Of a stretch of DNA of 64,000 nucleotides, positions 27,720-37,106 are shown piece by piece (the first letter of the stretch is position 1; each line of letters starts with the position of its first letter). Position numbers and translations under genes: made by a program. Origin of the DNA: JADLGL01 sp963667605 (lineage in GTDB: Bacteria; Pseudomonadota; Alphaproteobacteria; Rhizobiales; Kaistiaceae). The stretch lies in assembly GCA_963667605.2 (NCBI GenBank), contig CAXXUZ010000003.1, positions 1,915,322 to 1,979,321 of the forward strand, given 5' to 3'. Below the pieces are notes generated by a model that saw nothing but the letters and a program-made list of their open reading frames with translations, made no database searches and was not told the DNA's origin.

Positions 27720-28759
27720 TTGCTCGCGCCGTATAGTCGGTCGCTGAACCATTTGGGATTATCTGTTTTGCTGATACTTCATGTCGGAAGGGCCAAGGTA
27801 GGCAGTTCCAGCATCCACTCCACTCTGAAGCTCAACCGAGAAGCTTTAAAGCGACAAGGCGTGGTTTGGCCCGACGCCACGCAGGATCGGAATTGCAACT
27901 TCGACACGTTGGCGAAGGCGCTCCTCGGAAGAAATCCCAGGTCAGGCCGTTGAAACGGCTGCGCCGGACGATCGAAAACAACCCGGGCAGAACGGTGGGC
28001 CATTTCGTCGGAGTTTCTTTGGAACATTGGTGCGGAGCGCGCTGCTTTCTTCGCGAGTTTCTCGGTGCGCCCGACACGAAGATCGTGATCTATGTCCGGC
28101 CCTATACCCAGTGGATTAGATCGAAGTACCTCCAGCAATCGAGGGCAAAAGGGTCACCTGATTTCGATACGGTCTTCGCAAACTCGTTCAACGGTCTTTC
28201 GATCAAGGCAGTTGTCTCCGACTGGGCCGAAGCATTCGGGAAAGAATCACTGCACATTCATCATGTGGCGGCCCTTCCCGACAGGGATGTCGTCGCCGAC
28301 TTCTTGGGCTTGATCGAGGCGACGGTCCTGGATCCTGCTGAGGCCAACCGTTCGCCTCATTGGCTGACCTGCGAATTCGCCAGAGCAATGTTCGCGTATT
28401 CGTCGGCGTCTCGATCATTGTACAAGCAAAAGGGACAGTTCCGACCTTTTCTGGCGGAGATCGATCGGGTAGTTCGCGGGCCAGATCCGATTTCCGGACA
28501 CTAATTTACCTCACCAACGTCCAGCGGAAGGCAACGGTCCGCGCGCTATCGTGAGGATGCCCAGTGGCTCTGCTCGTTCGCTGGTGTCCCGTTGCCTCCG
28601 GAGGAGGAATTGGCGGATGGTAAGCGCCCATTCCTGCCCTCGATCGAACGGGCACCGGCGGCCTTCTTCCAGCTTCTCGAGGACCGACTGGGCGAGACCG
28701 ATCTCAGGCAACGCGCTCCCTATATCGCCACGACACTGGAAACACTGCTAGCGGATAAA
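27720..28759 (+). pseudogene. Second sulfotransferase-like gene, multiply broken
   Basis: Three pieces line up: LLILHVGRAKVGSSSIHSTL (P-loop region, frame of 27720), then VIYVRPYTQWIRSKYLQQSR and ESLHIHHVAALPDRDVVADF (frame of 27866), and after a stop at 28502–28504 more same-frame sequence EDAQWLCSFAGVPLPPEEE to about 28759. There the IS1380 end cuts it. At least one frameshift (near 27930) and one stop disrupt it. It is divergent from the other sulfotransferase relic, so the two may be remnants of a sulfated-glycan locus. Confidence 0.55.
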
Positions 28760-28923
28760 CCGGGATTCCCGGATTGCTTCTCCCAGCCGCCGACAATGAT
28801 AGCAGAATGGGCATCCGACCGCGAATCCGGCCCTGAGCCGTCATGATAGGCTGTAGTCCGCACTTGATCGGGCTGATTTGGTGATGAGAAGCCCGACCCG
28901 GTGACCACTCCGCATTGTGAGGG
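28760..28923 (+). repeat. Repeat A, copy 2 (end of the IS1380-family relic)
   Basis: Second copy of 21301–21465. It begins ACCGGGATTCCCGG and lies just past the IS1380-type transposase 3' end, where the element terminus is expected. Confidence 0.75.
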
Positions 28924-29985
28924 CGCACTTCGACCTGCGCAGCACACACCTGTCCTGTCGGGCGGCCGGGATTGCCACTGGATGGGCCGTTGTCACGGCG
29001 GCACAGGGGCCGGCCGCAGCCCATCGATGAGGCGGAGGATTTTTCGGAACAGCTCCCTCGGCACCGCAACCTCCGCCAGTTGGAAAGTGACGTACCGGCC
29101 GTGGCTCACGACCTTGGCACCAATCTTGATCAGCTTCTCCCTGAGCGTGGTCAGAGACCAGTGCTCCACCGCCTTCGGCAAGGCCAGCGTCCGCATGAAG
29201 TTGCCGAGGTTGTAAGCCAGGGCGTGAAGCTGAAGCTGGACCTCGTTGTTGCGGAATTTCTGGCACGACAGGCGCGTCCACCGGATGGCATTATTGCCTT
29301 CCTTGATATGCTGTTCCGCCGTGCCCCGCTGGTTGTAAAAGGCCACCACGCGTTCGGCGGGTCGGGTCAGGTTGGTGACGATGAAGCCGACCCGGGGAAC
29401 CAGTTCCCCGGGATGCCATTCAACCCTGGCGACCACCCGGCGCTTCCGGTTCCACGAGGCGGCCTGATAGTTGAAGCTGGCATGGAAACGGCGCACATGG
29501 TTGGGCGGGCGACCGACGGGACGCGTGAGCAGGTGAGCGATGCTTGCTTGAAGAACCGCGTTGGCCTTGAGACGGATCGCGTACTTGTAACCCTCGGCTT
29601 CCAGGAACTCATAGAGGTCCGGCGAGGCGAAGGCCGCATCGCCTCGCGCAAGATAGCGCCAAGGGCACCTTCCAATCCCGATAACGGGCAACCATCGCCG
29701 GATCACGACCCAGGCGGTCGGCGTCGTTCACGTCCTCGTAGCCGCCAAGGCGGCCGAAGACGGACTGCCGGAACAAGCCCTTCATCGCGTGCTGGCCATT
29801 CTTGCCCGTGCGCGGATCAACGAGTTCATCGCCGACCATTAGGGTCAAGCCGAGGGCGTCCGAGTTCGCGATAGGCCAGCAGTCCGGCGTCGGTCGTGAC
29901 TTTGGAGGGAAATTATATCCAAAGTTACATTTTTCCTTGTACGCGGTCCAGCCATATCTTATGGTTACATAGAAAGGGGCTCTAA

Positions 29986-30963
29986 ATGACGCAGAAGGCA
30001 CCCGGCAAAGCGCACCGCAAGGGACTGACCCTCCTTGAGGTCGCCGACATGTTCCGCGACGAGGATACGGCGCGGGAGTGGATTGAGACGGTTCGCTGGC
30101 CGCAGGGACCGTATTGTCCGTATTGCGGCAGCTTCAACGTGCAGGCGAACGTCAAGCACAAGAGCATGACGCACCGCTGCCGGGACTGCGAGGGCAAGCC
30201 CTTTTTCACGCTGCGCACCGGCTCCGTCATGGCGGGGACGAAAATGCCGTACCGGGCATGGGCGGTCGGCATTTACCTCTTCTCGGTCAACATCAAGGGC
30301 GTCTCGTCGATGCGGCTGCATCGCGAGCTCGGCATCGGCCAGAAGGCTGCCTGGTTCATGCTGCACCGGTTGCGGTTCGCCTTCGAGGAGGAGCCCGGCC
30401 AGTTTCTCGGCCCGGTCGAGGTCGACGAGACGCATATCGGCGGCAAGCGGAAGAACAAGCCGCTGGCGAAGCGGAAAGAGCTGTCCGGCCGCGGCCCGGT
30501 GGACATGACCACGGTCGCAGGCGCCAAGGATCGCGATACCAACCGGGTTGCGGCCCGCGTTGTCGAGAACACCGACGCGCCGACCCTCCAGGGCTTCGTC
30601 CGCGAGCACGTCGAACCGGGCGCGACGATCTACACGGACGAGGCCAAGGCCTACAAGGGGATGCCAGAATTCGACCATGAGGCCGTCAATCACAGCGTCA
30701 GCGAATACGTCCGGGACATGGTTTCGACCAACGGCATGGAAAGTTTCTGGGCCATGCTCAAGCGTGGGCACCAAGGCGTCTACCACAAGATGTCCCCGAA
30801 GCACCTCGATCGCTACTGCCAGGAATTCGCGGGACGCCACAACGCCCGCGACGCCGACACCATCGACCAGATGGCGGGAGTGGTCGCGGGCATGGCCGGG
30901 AAGCGGCTGCGCTACGCCGATCTCACCGCGGACAACGAGCTGGACTCGGGAGCGCGGTCATGA
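29986..30963 (+). CDS. IS1595-family transposase (ISXO2-like DDE)
   Basis: 325 residues from ATG at 29986. An N-terminal zinc ribbon (CPYCGSFNV and HRCRDCEG) is followed by the DDE core: VDETHIGGKRKN (first Asp), TDEAKAYKG (second Asp) and STNGMESFWAMLKRG, with the Glu and Trp characteristic of ISXO2-like transposases. Intact. Its stop overlaps the next gene by ATGA, so the passengers are expressed together with it. Confidence 0.93.
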   Translation: MTQKAPGKAHRKGLTLLEVADMFRDEDTAREWIETVRWPQGPYCPYCGSFNVQANVKHKSMTHRCRDCEGKPFFTLRTGSVMAGTKMPYRAWAVGIYLFSVNIKGVSSMRLHRELGIGQKAAWFMLHRLRFAFEEEPGQFLGPVEVDETHIGGKRKNKPLAKRKELSGRGPVDMTTVAGAKDRDTNRVAARVVENTDAPTLQGFVREHVEPGATIYTDEAKAYKGMPEFDHEAVNHSVSEYVRDMVSTNGMESFWAMLKRGHQGVYHKMSPKHLDRYCQEFAGRHNARDADTIDQMAGVVAGMAGKRLRYADLTADNELDSGARS

Positions 30964-31390
30964 GCGGAGAGAACTGGATCGCCGTGCGGGCCGACTGCAC
31001 GCTGGAAAGCAATTTCCGCGAGGTGGAGAAGGCCGTTCGCGAGGACGTCAAGCGGTTCAACCGTCTTGCGCCGGCGAAGCGCGACGGTTGCCTGTTTTTG
31101 TCCGAAAACAAGGGTGGCGAATTGACGATCCGGCGCGCGCAGCGCGTGAAGGACCATCGCGGGCAGAGAATGGTGGCCGACCCGGATTGCGCGGATGACT
31201 TCCTGACGGTCCGATGCGACGGTGCCACGATTATCGCGCAGCGGCAGGATCGGGAGCCGATCGTCATAGAACCACGGTGGAACAGGGAAACGTTGACCTG
31301 CGATCTTCAAACGTTGGCAAACAGCCCCGGCCCCTGTGGCATGTCAGCCAAGAGATCCTCGAGCCGTTTCTGTTCGACTTCGAGTCCTGA
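30960..31390 (+). pseudogene. IS1595 passenger protein of unknown function, frameshifted near its end
   Basis: ATG overlaps the transposase stop (ATGA). About 125 codons are in frame (SGENWIAVRADCTLESNFRE and following, no membrane segment, no known motif). From about 31340 the sensible continuation PLWHVSQEILEPFLFDFES ends at TGA 31388–31390 in another frame, 7 bp before the methyltransferase start. A one-base loss, probably in the CCCC run near 31338, is the simplest explanation. Not recognised; perhaps a partner of the methyltransferase. Confidence 0.5.
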
Positions 31391-31396
31391 CCCGCC

Positions 31397-32769
31397 ATGC
31401 CCGCCAACTGGTCGAACCGCACGCTGTGGACCGGCGACAACCTCGACATCATGCGGGGCATGAACGCGGAGTCGGTGGATCTGATCTATCTGGACCCGCC
31501 GTTCAACTCGAACCGCGACTACGCCGCCCCAATCGGTTCCGAAGCGGCCGGAGCGGCGTTCAAGGACACCTGGACGCTCTCGGACGTTGACGAGGCATGG
31601 CACGGCGAGGTCGCGCCGACCGCCAGCCCGCGCTCTACTCCATCATCGACGCCGCCGGGATGGCCCACGGCCAGGGCATGAAATCGTACCTCATCATGAT
31701 GGCCGTCCGGCTGCTGGAGATGCAGAGGCTGCTCAAGCCGACCGGGAGCATCTACCTGCACTGCGATCCGACCGCCAGCCACTACCTCAAGATGTTGATG
31801 GATTCCATCTTCGGTCAGGCGCGCTTCCGCAACGAGATCGTGTGGCGTCGAACAACAGCAAAGGGGCTCGCGTCGACGCGGTTCGCGTCCAGCCACGACA
31901 CCCTGCTGTTTTATGCGCGCGGCGACACCCCTTGCTGGAATCCTCAATTTGAGCCGCACGATCCCGAATACGTGCGGAAGTTCTACCGCTATATCGAGGA
32001 GGAAACCGGCCGCCGATATCGCCACGATAACCTGACGAACCCCAACAAAGATCGCCCAAATCTGACTTACGAATTCCTAGGGATCGTTCGCGTGTGGCGC
32101 TGGACACAAGAGCGGATGCAGCGGGAATACGAACGGGGCCGGGTGATTCAGACCGCGCCAGGCAATGTCCCTGTGCTCAAGCGCTACTTGGACGAACAGC
32201 AAGGGCGGGCAGTCGATGACCTGTGGGGCGGCAACCCCGTAACCGAGAAGGGCGAGGCAACCGGCTATCCGACCCAGAAGCCCGTTGCCTTACTCGACCT
32301 GATCATCCGCGCCACCTCGCACGAGGGCGACATGATTCTCGACCCGTTCTGCGGCTGCGCGACGGCGCTGGTAGCCGCCGACAGGCTCAACAGGGAGTGG
32401 GCAGGCATCGACCTGTCGCCGCTGGCCGCGAGGCTTGTCTTGAAGCGGCTGCGCGAGGATCGCGGCCCGCTGTTCGACGACGTGACACACCGGCAGGACG
32501 TTCCGGCCCGGACCGATCTGGGCGAGCTTCCCAATTACCGGACGTACAAGCACACGCTGTACGGTCGGCAGGAAGGCATCTGCGGCGGCCGTCAGGTTCT
32601 GTTCCCGTTCCGCAACATGACGTTGGACCACGTCGTCGCCCGATCGCGCGGCGGCAGCGACCATATCGAGAACCTGCAACTGCTGTGCGGGGCGTGCAAC
32701 TCCATGAAGGGAGCCGAGTCGCAGGAATACCTCGTGGCACGGCTCAAGGCCGAGGGGATCAGGACATGA
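31397..32769 (+). pseudogene. DNA methyltransferase (N4/N6, permuted motif order) fused to an HNH nuclease domain, one frameshift
   Basis: Frame 1 (31397–about 31610) contains VDLIYLDPPFNSNRDY, the catalytic motif IV (DPPF). Frame 2 (from about 31610) continues ALYSIIDAAGMAHGQGMKSY, then YPTQKPVALLDLIIRATS, ending with the AdoMet-binding motif I DPFCGCATALVAAD and GIDLSPLAARL. The order IV before I marks the beta-type. A C-terminal extension has the HNH core LDHVVARSRGGSDHIENLQ followed by LLCGACNSMKG. A single lost base near 31609 (GTCGCGCC) breaks the frame; otherwise the protein would be about 457 residues. Carried by an IS1595-family element. Confidence 0.8.
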
Positions 32770-32960
32770 CCAAAGAGGCCAAGAGCCGGAAGCGGCGGTT
32801 CAAGCTGCCGAAGCCCCGGGCAATCACGCTACCGGGCAAGGACTTCCAGCCGAGCAAGGCCGATATGGACCGGGAATACGACATGCCGGAGGCGTCGTTG
32901 AAGACGATCCGCAGCGCATTCTTCCGACCTTTCAACATCCGCCGCGAAGCCCCGGAATGA
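32766..32960 (+). CDS. Small basic protein, last IS1595 passenger
   Basis: 64 residues starting with ATG inside the methyltransferase stop (ATGA). Lys/Arg-rich N-terminus (EAKSRKRRFKLPKPR), no known domain. It ends 7 bp before the right inverted repeat. The tight overlap suggests a real gene co-translated with the methyltransferase; function unknown. Confidence 0.55.
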   Translation: MTKEAKSRKRRFKLPKPRAITLPGKDFQPSKADMDREYDMPEASLKTIRSAFFRPFNIRREAPE

Positions 32961-33148
32961 CAGCAGAATGTAACTTTAGGATATAATTCCCCTTTGGAGC
33001 CGTGGAACTCCAGCTTCAGGCGACGGTCGAAATCCAGCCTCAGAACTCCATCTTTCGATTCACCCATCGGGTAAGCCATATCAACACCCCAAATCCCCCT
33101 ATAACGCTTTGATTCTTAAACCAGAATCACGTTCATAGCCATAGGCTT

Positions 33149-34359
33149 ATCTGGGAGATGCGGGTTGGGAAGAGTCTACCCAGATAAATCCAGAAGAGTA
33201 TTTCACGCTGGCGCCGCTCGCCATTGACGGCAAGATCATCATGGGACCAGCCGGCGACGCTCCGATGCCCGGCCGAATGGAGGCGCGCAGCGCCGAAGAC
33301 GGGTCGCTGCTGTGGACGTTCTGGACCATCCCGGCACCCGGCGAACCCGGCGGCGATACTTGGCCGGCCGAGAATGACGCCTACCTGACCGGCGCGTCCG
33401 GCCTCTGGACGACCGGAACATACGATCCCGACACCAACTTGATCTACTGGGGCACCGCCAACCCGACGCCGTTCGGTGATCCGACGCTTCGTGCGGGCGA
33501 CAACCTCTACAGCTCGAGCCTGGTCGTCATTAACGCCGACAGCGGCAATCTGGAGTGGTACTTCCAGTACACGCCAAACGAGCAGTTGGACTATGACGAG
33601 GTCGGAAGCCACCAGCTTTACTCAGTCGATGGCGAGAAGCGCATCGGCCATTTCGGCCGCAATGGCTTCACCTACGTCTTAGCCGCCTCGGACGGTCAGT
33701 TCCTGAACGCAGTGCAGTATGTGAACGAGGTTACCTGGACCGCGGGGATTGATCCGAAGACCGGCATGCCGATCGAGTACAACCCGGATCTGGCCGCGGG
33801 CGGCATACAGACATACGCCCTAGGCGCATTCGCTGGCGAAGGTGCTGCTCCGGTGTTCTGCCCGAACATCCAGGGTGGCGTGAACCACGAGCCAACCAGC
33901 TACAGCCAACGCACCGGTTGGACCTACGGTGCGTCAATTGAGGGCTGCTGGCTGACCGGCGAGGGAGGGGGACCAAGCGAGCGCACGACGGGCGCCGTGG
34001 TCGCGATGGATCAGGCCGGCGAGGTCGCCGCGAAACTGGAGACCTCCTTCGCTCAGTATGGCGGCACGCTGTCGACTGCGGGAGGCATTGTTTTCTCATC
34101 TTCGGTCGACGGCGAGTTCTTCGCCATGGGTGACGAGATGCTCGAAGTCCTGTGGACCGTGAACCTCGGATCGGCGATTGAGGCACCTCCGATCAGCTAC
34201 TCGGTGAACGGAAAGCAGTATATCGCCGTGCCGGTGGGAACGAGCAATATCAACGCGCTCTTCTCAGGCGGCGGGTATCCCGGGCGCGGCGACGATCCCA
34301 ACGCCGTCTCGGTAGCGAACTTCCAGCGCACCTGGACGTTGTACTTCCTCGCGCTCTAG
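33149..34359 (+). pseudogene. PQQ-dependent alcohol dehydrogenase, N-terminal third lost
   Basis: About 400 residues of a quinoprotein beta-propeller related to the genes at 44689 and 49179. Family landmarks: DPDTNLIYWGTANPTPFGDP, RAGDNLYSSSLVV, WYFQYTPNEQLDYDE, HFGRNGFTYVL, WTAGIDPKTGMPIEY and the C-terminal PPISYSVNGKQYIAV. The first 200 or so residues are absent: the IS1380 relic ends immediately upstream. The reading frame breaks near 33175 (LIWEMRVGKSL in another frame). In the family these periplasmic enzymes oxidise alcohols and pass electrons to cytochrome c. This copy should be non-functional. Confidence 0.85.
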
Positions 34360-34374
34360 GCGCGAGACATGGAC

Positions 34375-34413
34375 GACCGGCGCGGCCATGCAAGGGCCGC
34401 GCCGGTCCCTTTT
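34375..34413 (+). terminator. Intrinsic terminator after the truncated PQQ dehydrogenase
   Basis: GACCGGCGCGGCC (34375–34387) pairs perfectly with GGCCGCGCCGGTC (34395–34407), with a 7-nt loop, followed by CCTTTT. It lies 16 bp past the stop codon and 14 bp before the pentapeptide-repeat gene. Confidence 0.85.
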
Positions 34414-34426
34414 GTGAAGGCCCGCG

Positions 34427-35938
34427 GTGAACGTGGTGCAAGTCCTCGGAAGGCGGTGGCGTTCTTCGGCGGCCACCATTGTCGTGGCCGGCGCAACGGC
34501 ATTTATATCGGCAGCATCAGCCCTGGATCCCGGCACCGCTCGCCTCACCATCCGCGATCTTGTGATCGGTGCGCCGGTCAGTGCGCAACCGACGACGAGT
34601 TTCCAGGAATTTGCGTGCGGCACCGATGGCGGGCCGCCGTCTTTACCGATCACCGGGTTCGACCAATTCGCTCGATGCGCGCCCGAAGAAACCGGGCTGC
34701 ACGAAGTCCAGTTCCGTTACGATGACGAACTCCACTTTCTCGCCCTGGCCCGTAGGGACCTACTAATCGCTGAATTCCTCCAGGGCACCAAGATCGGCAA
34801 CTTCCCGATCCTGGCCTCAGCCCTGTTCGATGCCGCCGGCATTCTCCGCGGAATCCGGGCCGTCACCGACGACAGGGTCTCCGACCGCACCCGCCGCTCC
34901 GCTTATTCGCTGCCCGTGTTTCTTCACGCGATCTATGGCGCGGACGGCTGGGAGTGCTTGGACATGCCCGCTGCGGAAGGCGAAACGCCGGTCGGCAATT
35001 CTCTGATCAAGCAAGACTGCCGAAAGCTGAGCGACGATGGCCTGGTGCTCACAACGCAGTCCCGCCTGTTGCGTCGCCCTGGCCAGACCCAAATCGATCC
35101 TGCCAACGGACTGGTGCGGGCGGGGTATTACGAAAGCACAGCCCGAATGGAGATCTATGCGGCGGACGCGTCGGGCAACCCCATCCATGGTGGCGACGTC
35201 GCCACCGAGGAAACCGTTGTGGCCGACGCGCCGGTGCCCACCGATCCGATAGTGGCGTTCCTCGTCGGCGCGTCCATCGACTGCCCCGGTTGCGATCTCT
35301 CCGGCGCCAATTTGAAGCGGCGCGACCTCGCCGGCGCCGATCTGAGTGGCGCCGATCTCTCAGGAGCCACGCTCCACCGGGCGCTGCTCGGCGGCGCCAG
35401 ACTCGACGGAGCAAACCTAGCGGGAGCGAACCTCAACCTTGCCGATCTCAAGCGCGCCAGCCTAGTAGAGGCCGACCTTACCGGCGCGCTTCTCTATCAA
35501 ACCGACGCCGCGGCGGCTAATTTCTCCGGTGCTGTCCTCGATCGCATGGTTTTCCTGAACGCTCGGTTCACCAGCGCCACAATGGTGGGTGTTCTCTGGC
35601 AAGATTCCAACGGCGTCGGTGCCAATCTAGCCGGCGCCGATCTCAGCGACGCTATCCTTATCGGCACCGCCCTGGTCGAGGTCGACCTGTAGCGCGCAGT
35701 ACTTGTCGGCGCCGATGTGACCGATGTGTCTTTCTATCGGTCGCGGCTGCGCGGTGTGGATCTCAGCGAGGTGACCGCGATACGCACGGACTTCCTCGAG
35801 GCCGACCTGTCCGATGCCATCTTCGTCAACGCCGACTTGACCGATGCGCGGCTCCTGCGCGCCCGGATCAGCGGCATGGACCTCACCGGTGCCATCTTGA
35901 CCGGCACGGTGATGCCCGATGGCAATATCGGCCAATGA
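34427..35938 (+). pseudogene. Exported pentapeptide-repeat protein (PRP1), interrupted by an in-frame TAG
   Basis: GTG at 34427 opens a signal-peptide-like segment. A domain of about 250 residues follows, containing FACGTDGGPPSLPI, then RCAPEETGLHEVQFRYDDE and LLRRPGQ; then DCPGCDLSGANLK and a run of A(D/N)Lxx pentapeptide repeats. TAG at 35690–35692 stops the frame after 421 residues, but the same frame continues with clear repeats (VLVGADVTDVSFY to MPDGNIGQ, stop 35936–35938). The total of about 503 codons matches the intact relatives at 42219 and 51617. So either a nonsense mutation or, less likely, read-through. Confidence 0.85.
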
Positions 35939-36240
35939 GCGAGCGCGTCCCGCGCAACCCACCACTCGCTTGAGCTCATTGCGCCGGGCGGGTAACAATA
36001 CCGGCCGCAACAAGGGAAAAATTAGGGAATTATATACGATCCTACACAGGCCCTGGAGATTGTTGGGATTTATATACGCAAAGTGGCACCGCTCCTAGAC
36101 TCTCCACCCCAGATCGGGTAAGAACAAAAGAAGATCGCCCCAACATGTTGTCGGGGCGGTCCCTGAAAGGTGATCTGGGGCTGCCGCTGGAGCGGGAGAT
36201 GGGGGTTAGGGCCCCATCCTGAGGGTTCGATTCCGATGGT
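35939..36240. other. Structured non-coding region with a solo IS1595-like end
   Basis: From 36025, GGGAATTATATACG resembles the IS1595 terminal repeat seen at 29908, without a partner. Then CCCCAGATC (36107–36115) pairs with GATCTGGGG (36172–36180), enclosing a second stem CGCCCC/GGGGCG (36136–36158). Further right GATGGGG GTTAGGG CCCCATC (from about 36208) forms another hairpin, followed by a T-arm-like GGGTTCGATTCCG. No gene. It may be the remains of an element with structured ends. Confidence 0.45.
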
Positions 36241-36411
36241 CTAGCCATCTTCGGGCTCGCCCTTCTGCGCGGCCTTAAGGTATTTCCATCCCCCTGGCGG
36301 TGTCCTAGGGCTTTGAAGTACCACCCGCGCGATGTCCTCCGGCGTGTCCGGTATCGGCTCCGGCATCGCGTTCGTGACGGGGCGGCCACGCTGCTTGGCG
36401 GGTTTGCTCAT
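36241..36411 (-). CDS. Small hypothetical protein (possible IS passenger)
   Basis: 56 residues from ATG at 36411 (MSKPAKQRGRPVTN), with GAGG upstream; the open frame extends 20 codons more. Proline- and Lys/Arg-rich, with MPEPIPDTPEDIARVV in the middle. No known domain. Its size and basic character resemble the last passenger of the IS1595 element at 32766, and an IS1595-like end lies nearby, so it may be a leftover passenger. Confidence 0.45.
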   Translation of the reverse strand: MSKPAKQRGRPVTNAMPEPIPDTPEDIARVVLQSPRTPPGGWKYLKAAQKGEPEDG

Positions 36412-36541
36412 TGCCTCAGTCCCTCCGTTTATTAGAGTCCTGCATGGTGGGCTAGGCAGGTCTGCCTGCACCTAATTCATGTCCACGAGGCTTGCATGTT
36501 GAGCCCGATCGTCACATCATGCGGGCTAAGTCAACGAGATA

Positions 36542-37105
36542 GTGGTTGGGCAGCCGGCGCACGCGGACGAAGCAGCCGTCCCGGCGACCCCAGCCGCCGA
36601 CGCAGAGGGTGGGACTGAAGAGGCCGACCCGGCAAGATTGCTTGCCGGGCTGGCGGTTTACAAGGAAGGCGGATGCCGCTCTTGCCACGGTTGGGCGGCA
36701 AACGGCGTGCGCGAGGGCCCCAATCCGGAGGGTCCATCGCTGCGCGAGTCTCTTCTGCCACTGGATGCCATCCGCCTCACCGTCTCGTGCGGCCGACCGG
36801 GGATCCCGATGCCGTATTTCTGGCGCGACGCGTACCGCCGTGCCAGCACCGAGTGCTATGGCGTGACGGGCGCCGAATTGGGCGACCTGCAGCCCCTGCG
36901 GGGCACCGCTCGCTTCAATGCAGAGGAGCTCGATGATCTCGCCTATTACCTAGAGAACTACGTCAAAGGACGCGGTGAGATCACCTTTGAAGAGTGCGAG
37001 TTCTATTTCGGCGAAGGCAACTCCCGCTGCGCCTTCTACGCTACGCCAGCCCCCTACGAGGCCGGCGAGGACAAGCACCCTGCACCCCGGCCGGGAGAGA
37101 GTTAG
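36542..37105 (+). CDS. Small c-type cytochrome, probably without its signal peptide
   Basis: 187 codons from GTG at 36542. One haem-binding motif CRSCH (about residue 46) and the likely axial Met in GRPGIPMPYF. The layout and the C-terminal Cys pair (ECEFYFGEGNSRCAFY) match the cytochrome at 51090, which follows an intact PQQ dehydrogenase. A proper signal peptide is missing: the frame starts abruptly with VGQPAHADEA, where the mature protein would begin, so the 5' end was probably lost with the upstream element. Predicted electron acceptor of the dehydrogenase. Confidence 0.7.
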   Translation: MVGQPAHADEAAVPATPAADAEGGTEEADPARLLAGLAVYKEGGCRSCHGWAANGVREGPNPEGPSLRESLLPLDAIRLTVSCGRPGIPMPYFWRDAYRRASTECYGVTGAELGDLQPLRGTARFNAEELDDLAYYLENYVKGRGEITFEECEFYFGEGNSRCAFYATPAPYEAGEDKHPAPRPGES

Positions 37106-37106
37106 A

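Larger units (their letters stand above)
29908..32991 (+). mobile_element. IS1595-family element with passenger genes
   Basis: 3,084 bp with terminal inverted repeats GGAAATTATATCC and GGGAATTATATCC (one mismatch), flanked by a perfect 8-bp target duplication CTTTGGAG (29900–29907 and 32992–32999). 8 bp is the usual IS1595-family duplication length. Contents in order: transposase, a passenger of unknown function, a DNA methyltransferase–HNH fusion (both frameshifted) and a 64-residue protein, each starting at or near the end of the previous one. It sits inside the IS1380 transposase gene. Confidence 0.95.
28993..33079 (-). pseudogene. IS1380-family transposase, split by an insertion, internally deleted and frameshifted
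   Basis: The N-terminus (GESKDGVLRLDFDRRLKLEF, 33079–33000) joins, after removal of 29900–32991, to VTTDAGLLAYREL. It then continues with ALGLTLMVGDELVD (2-nt frameshift) and QSVFGRLGGYEDVNDADR. The text then jumps to a VARYRDWKVP-like stretch, missing the roughly 150 residues with the first catalytic segment. The C-terminal part (ARGDAAFASPDLYEFLEAEG to 28993) is intact. Several lesions make it certainly inactive. Confidence 0.85.
28760..33135 (-). mobile_element. IS1380-family element, decayed, interrupted by an IS1595-family element
   Basis: Transposase pieces on both sides of the IS1595 insertion join across its 8-bp target duplication. The left terminus is placed at the CGGGATTCCC of repeat A; the right one at about 33132 (CGTGATTCTGG on the minus strand), which shares CGNGATTC with it, as in IS1380-family ends. 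Both boundaries are approximate, and no target duplication is visible. Left flank (sulfotransferase) and right flank (PQQ dehydrogenase) are both truncated genes, so DNA was lost on at least one side. Confidence 0.6.

Noticed and set aside
36205..36240. A tRNA gene next to the small ORF at 36241
   Set aside because: Only a 7-bp hairpin and a T-arm-like GGTTCGATTCC are present. The T-stem does not pair, and no acceptor stem can be formed.
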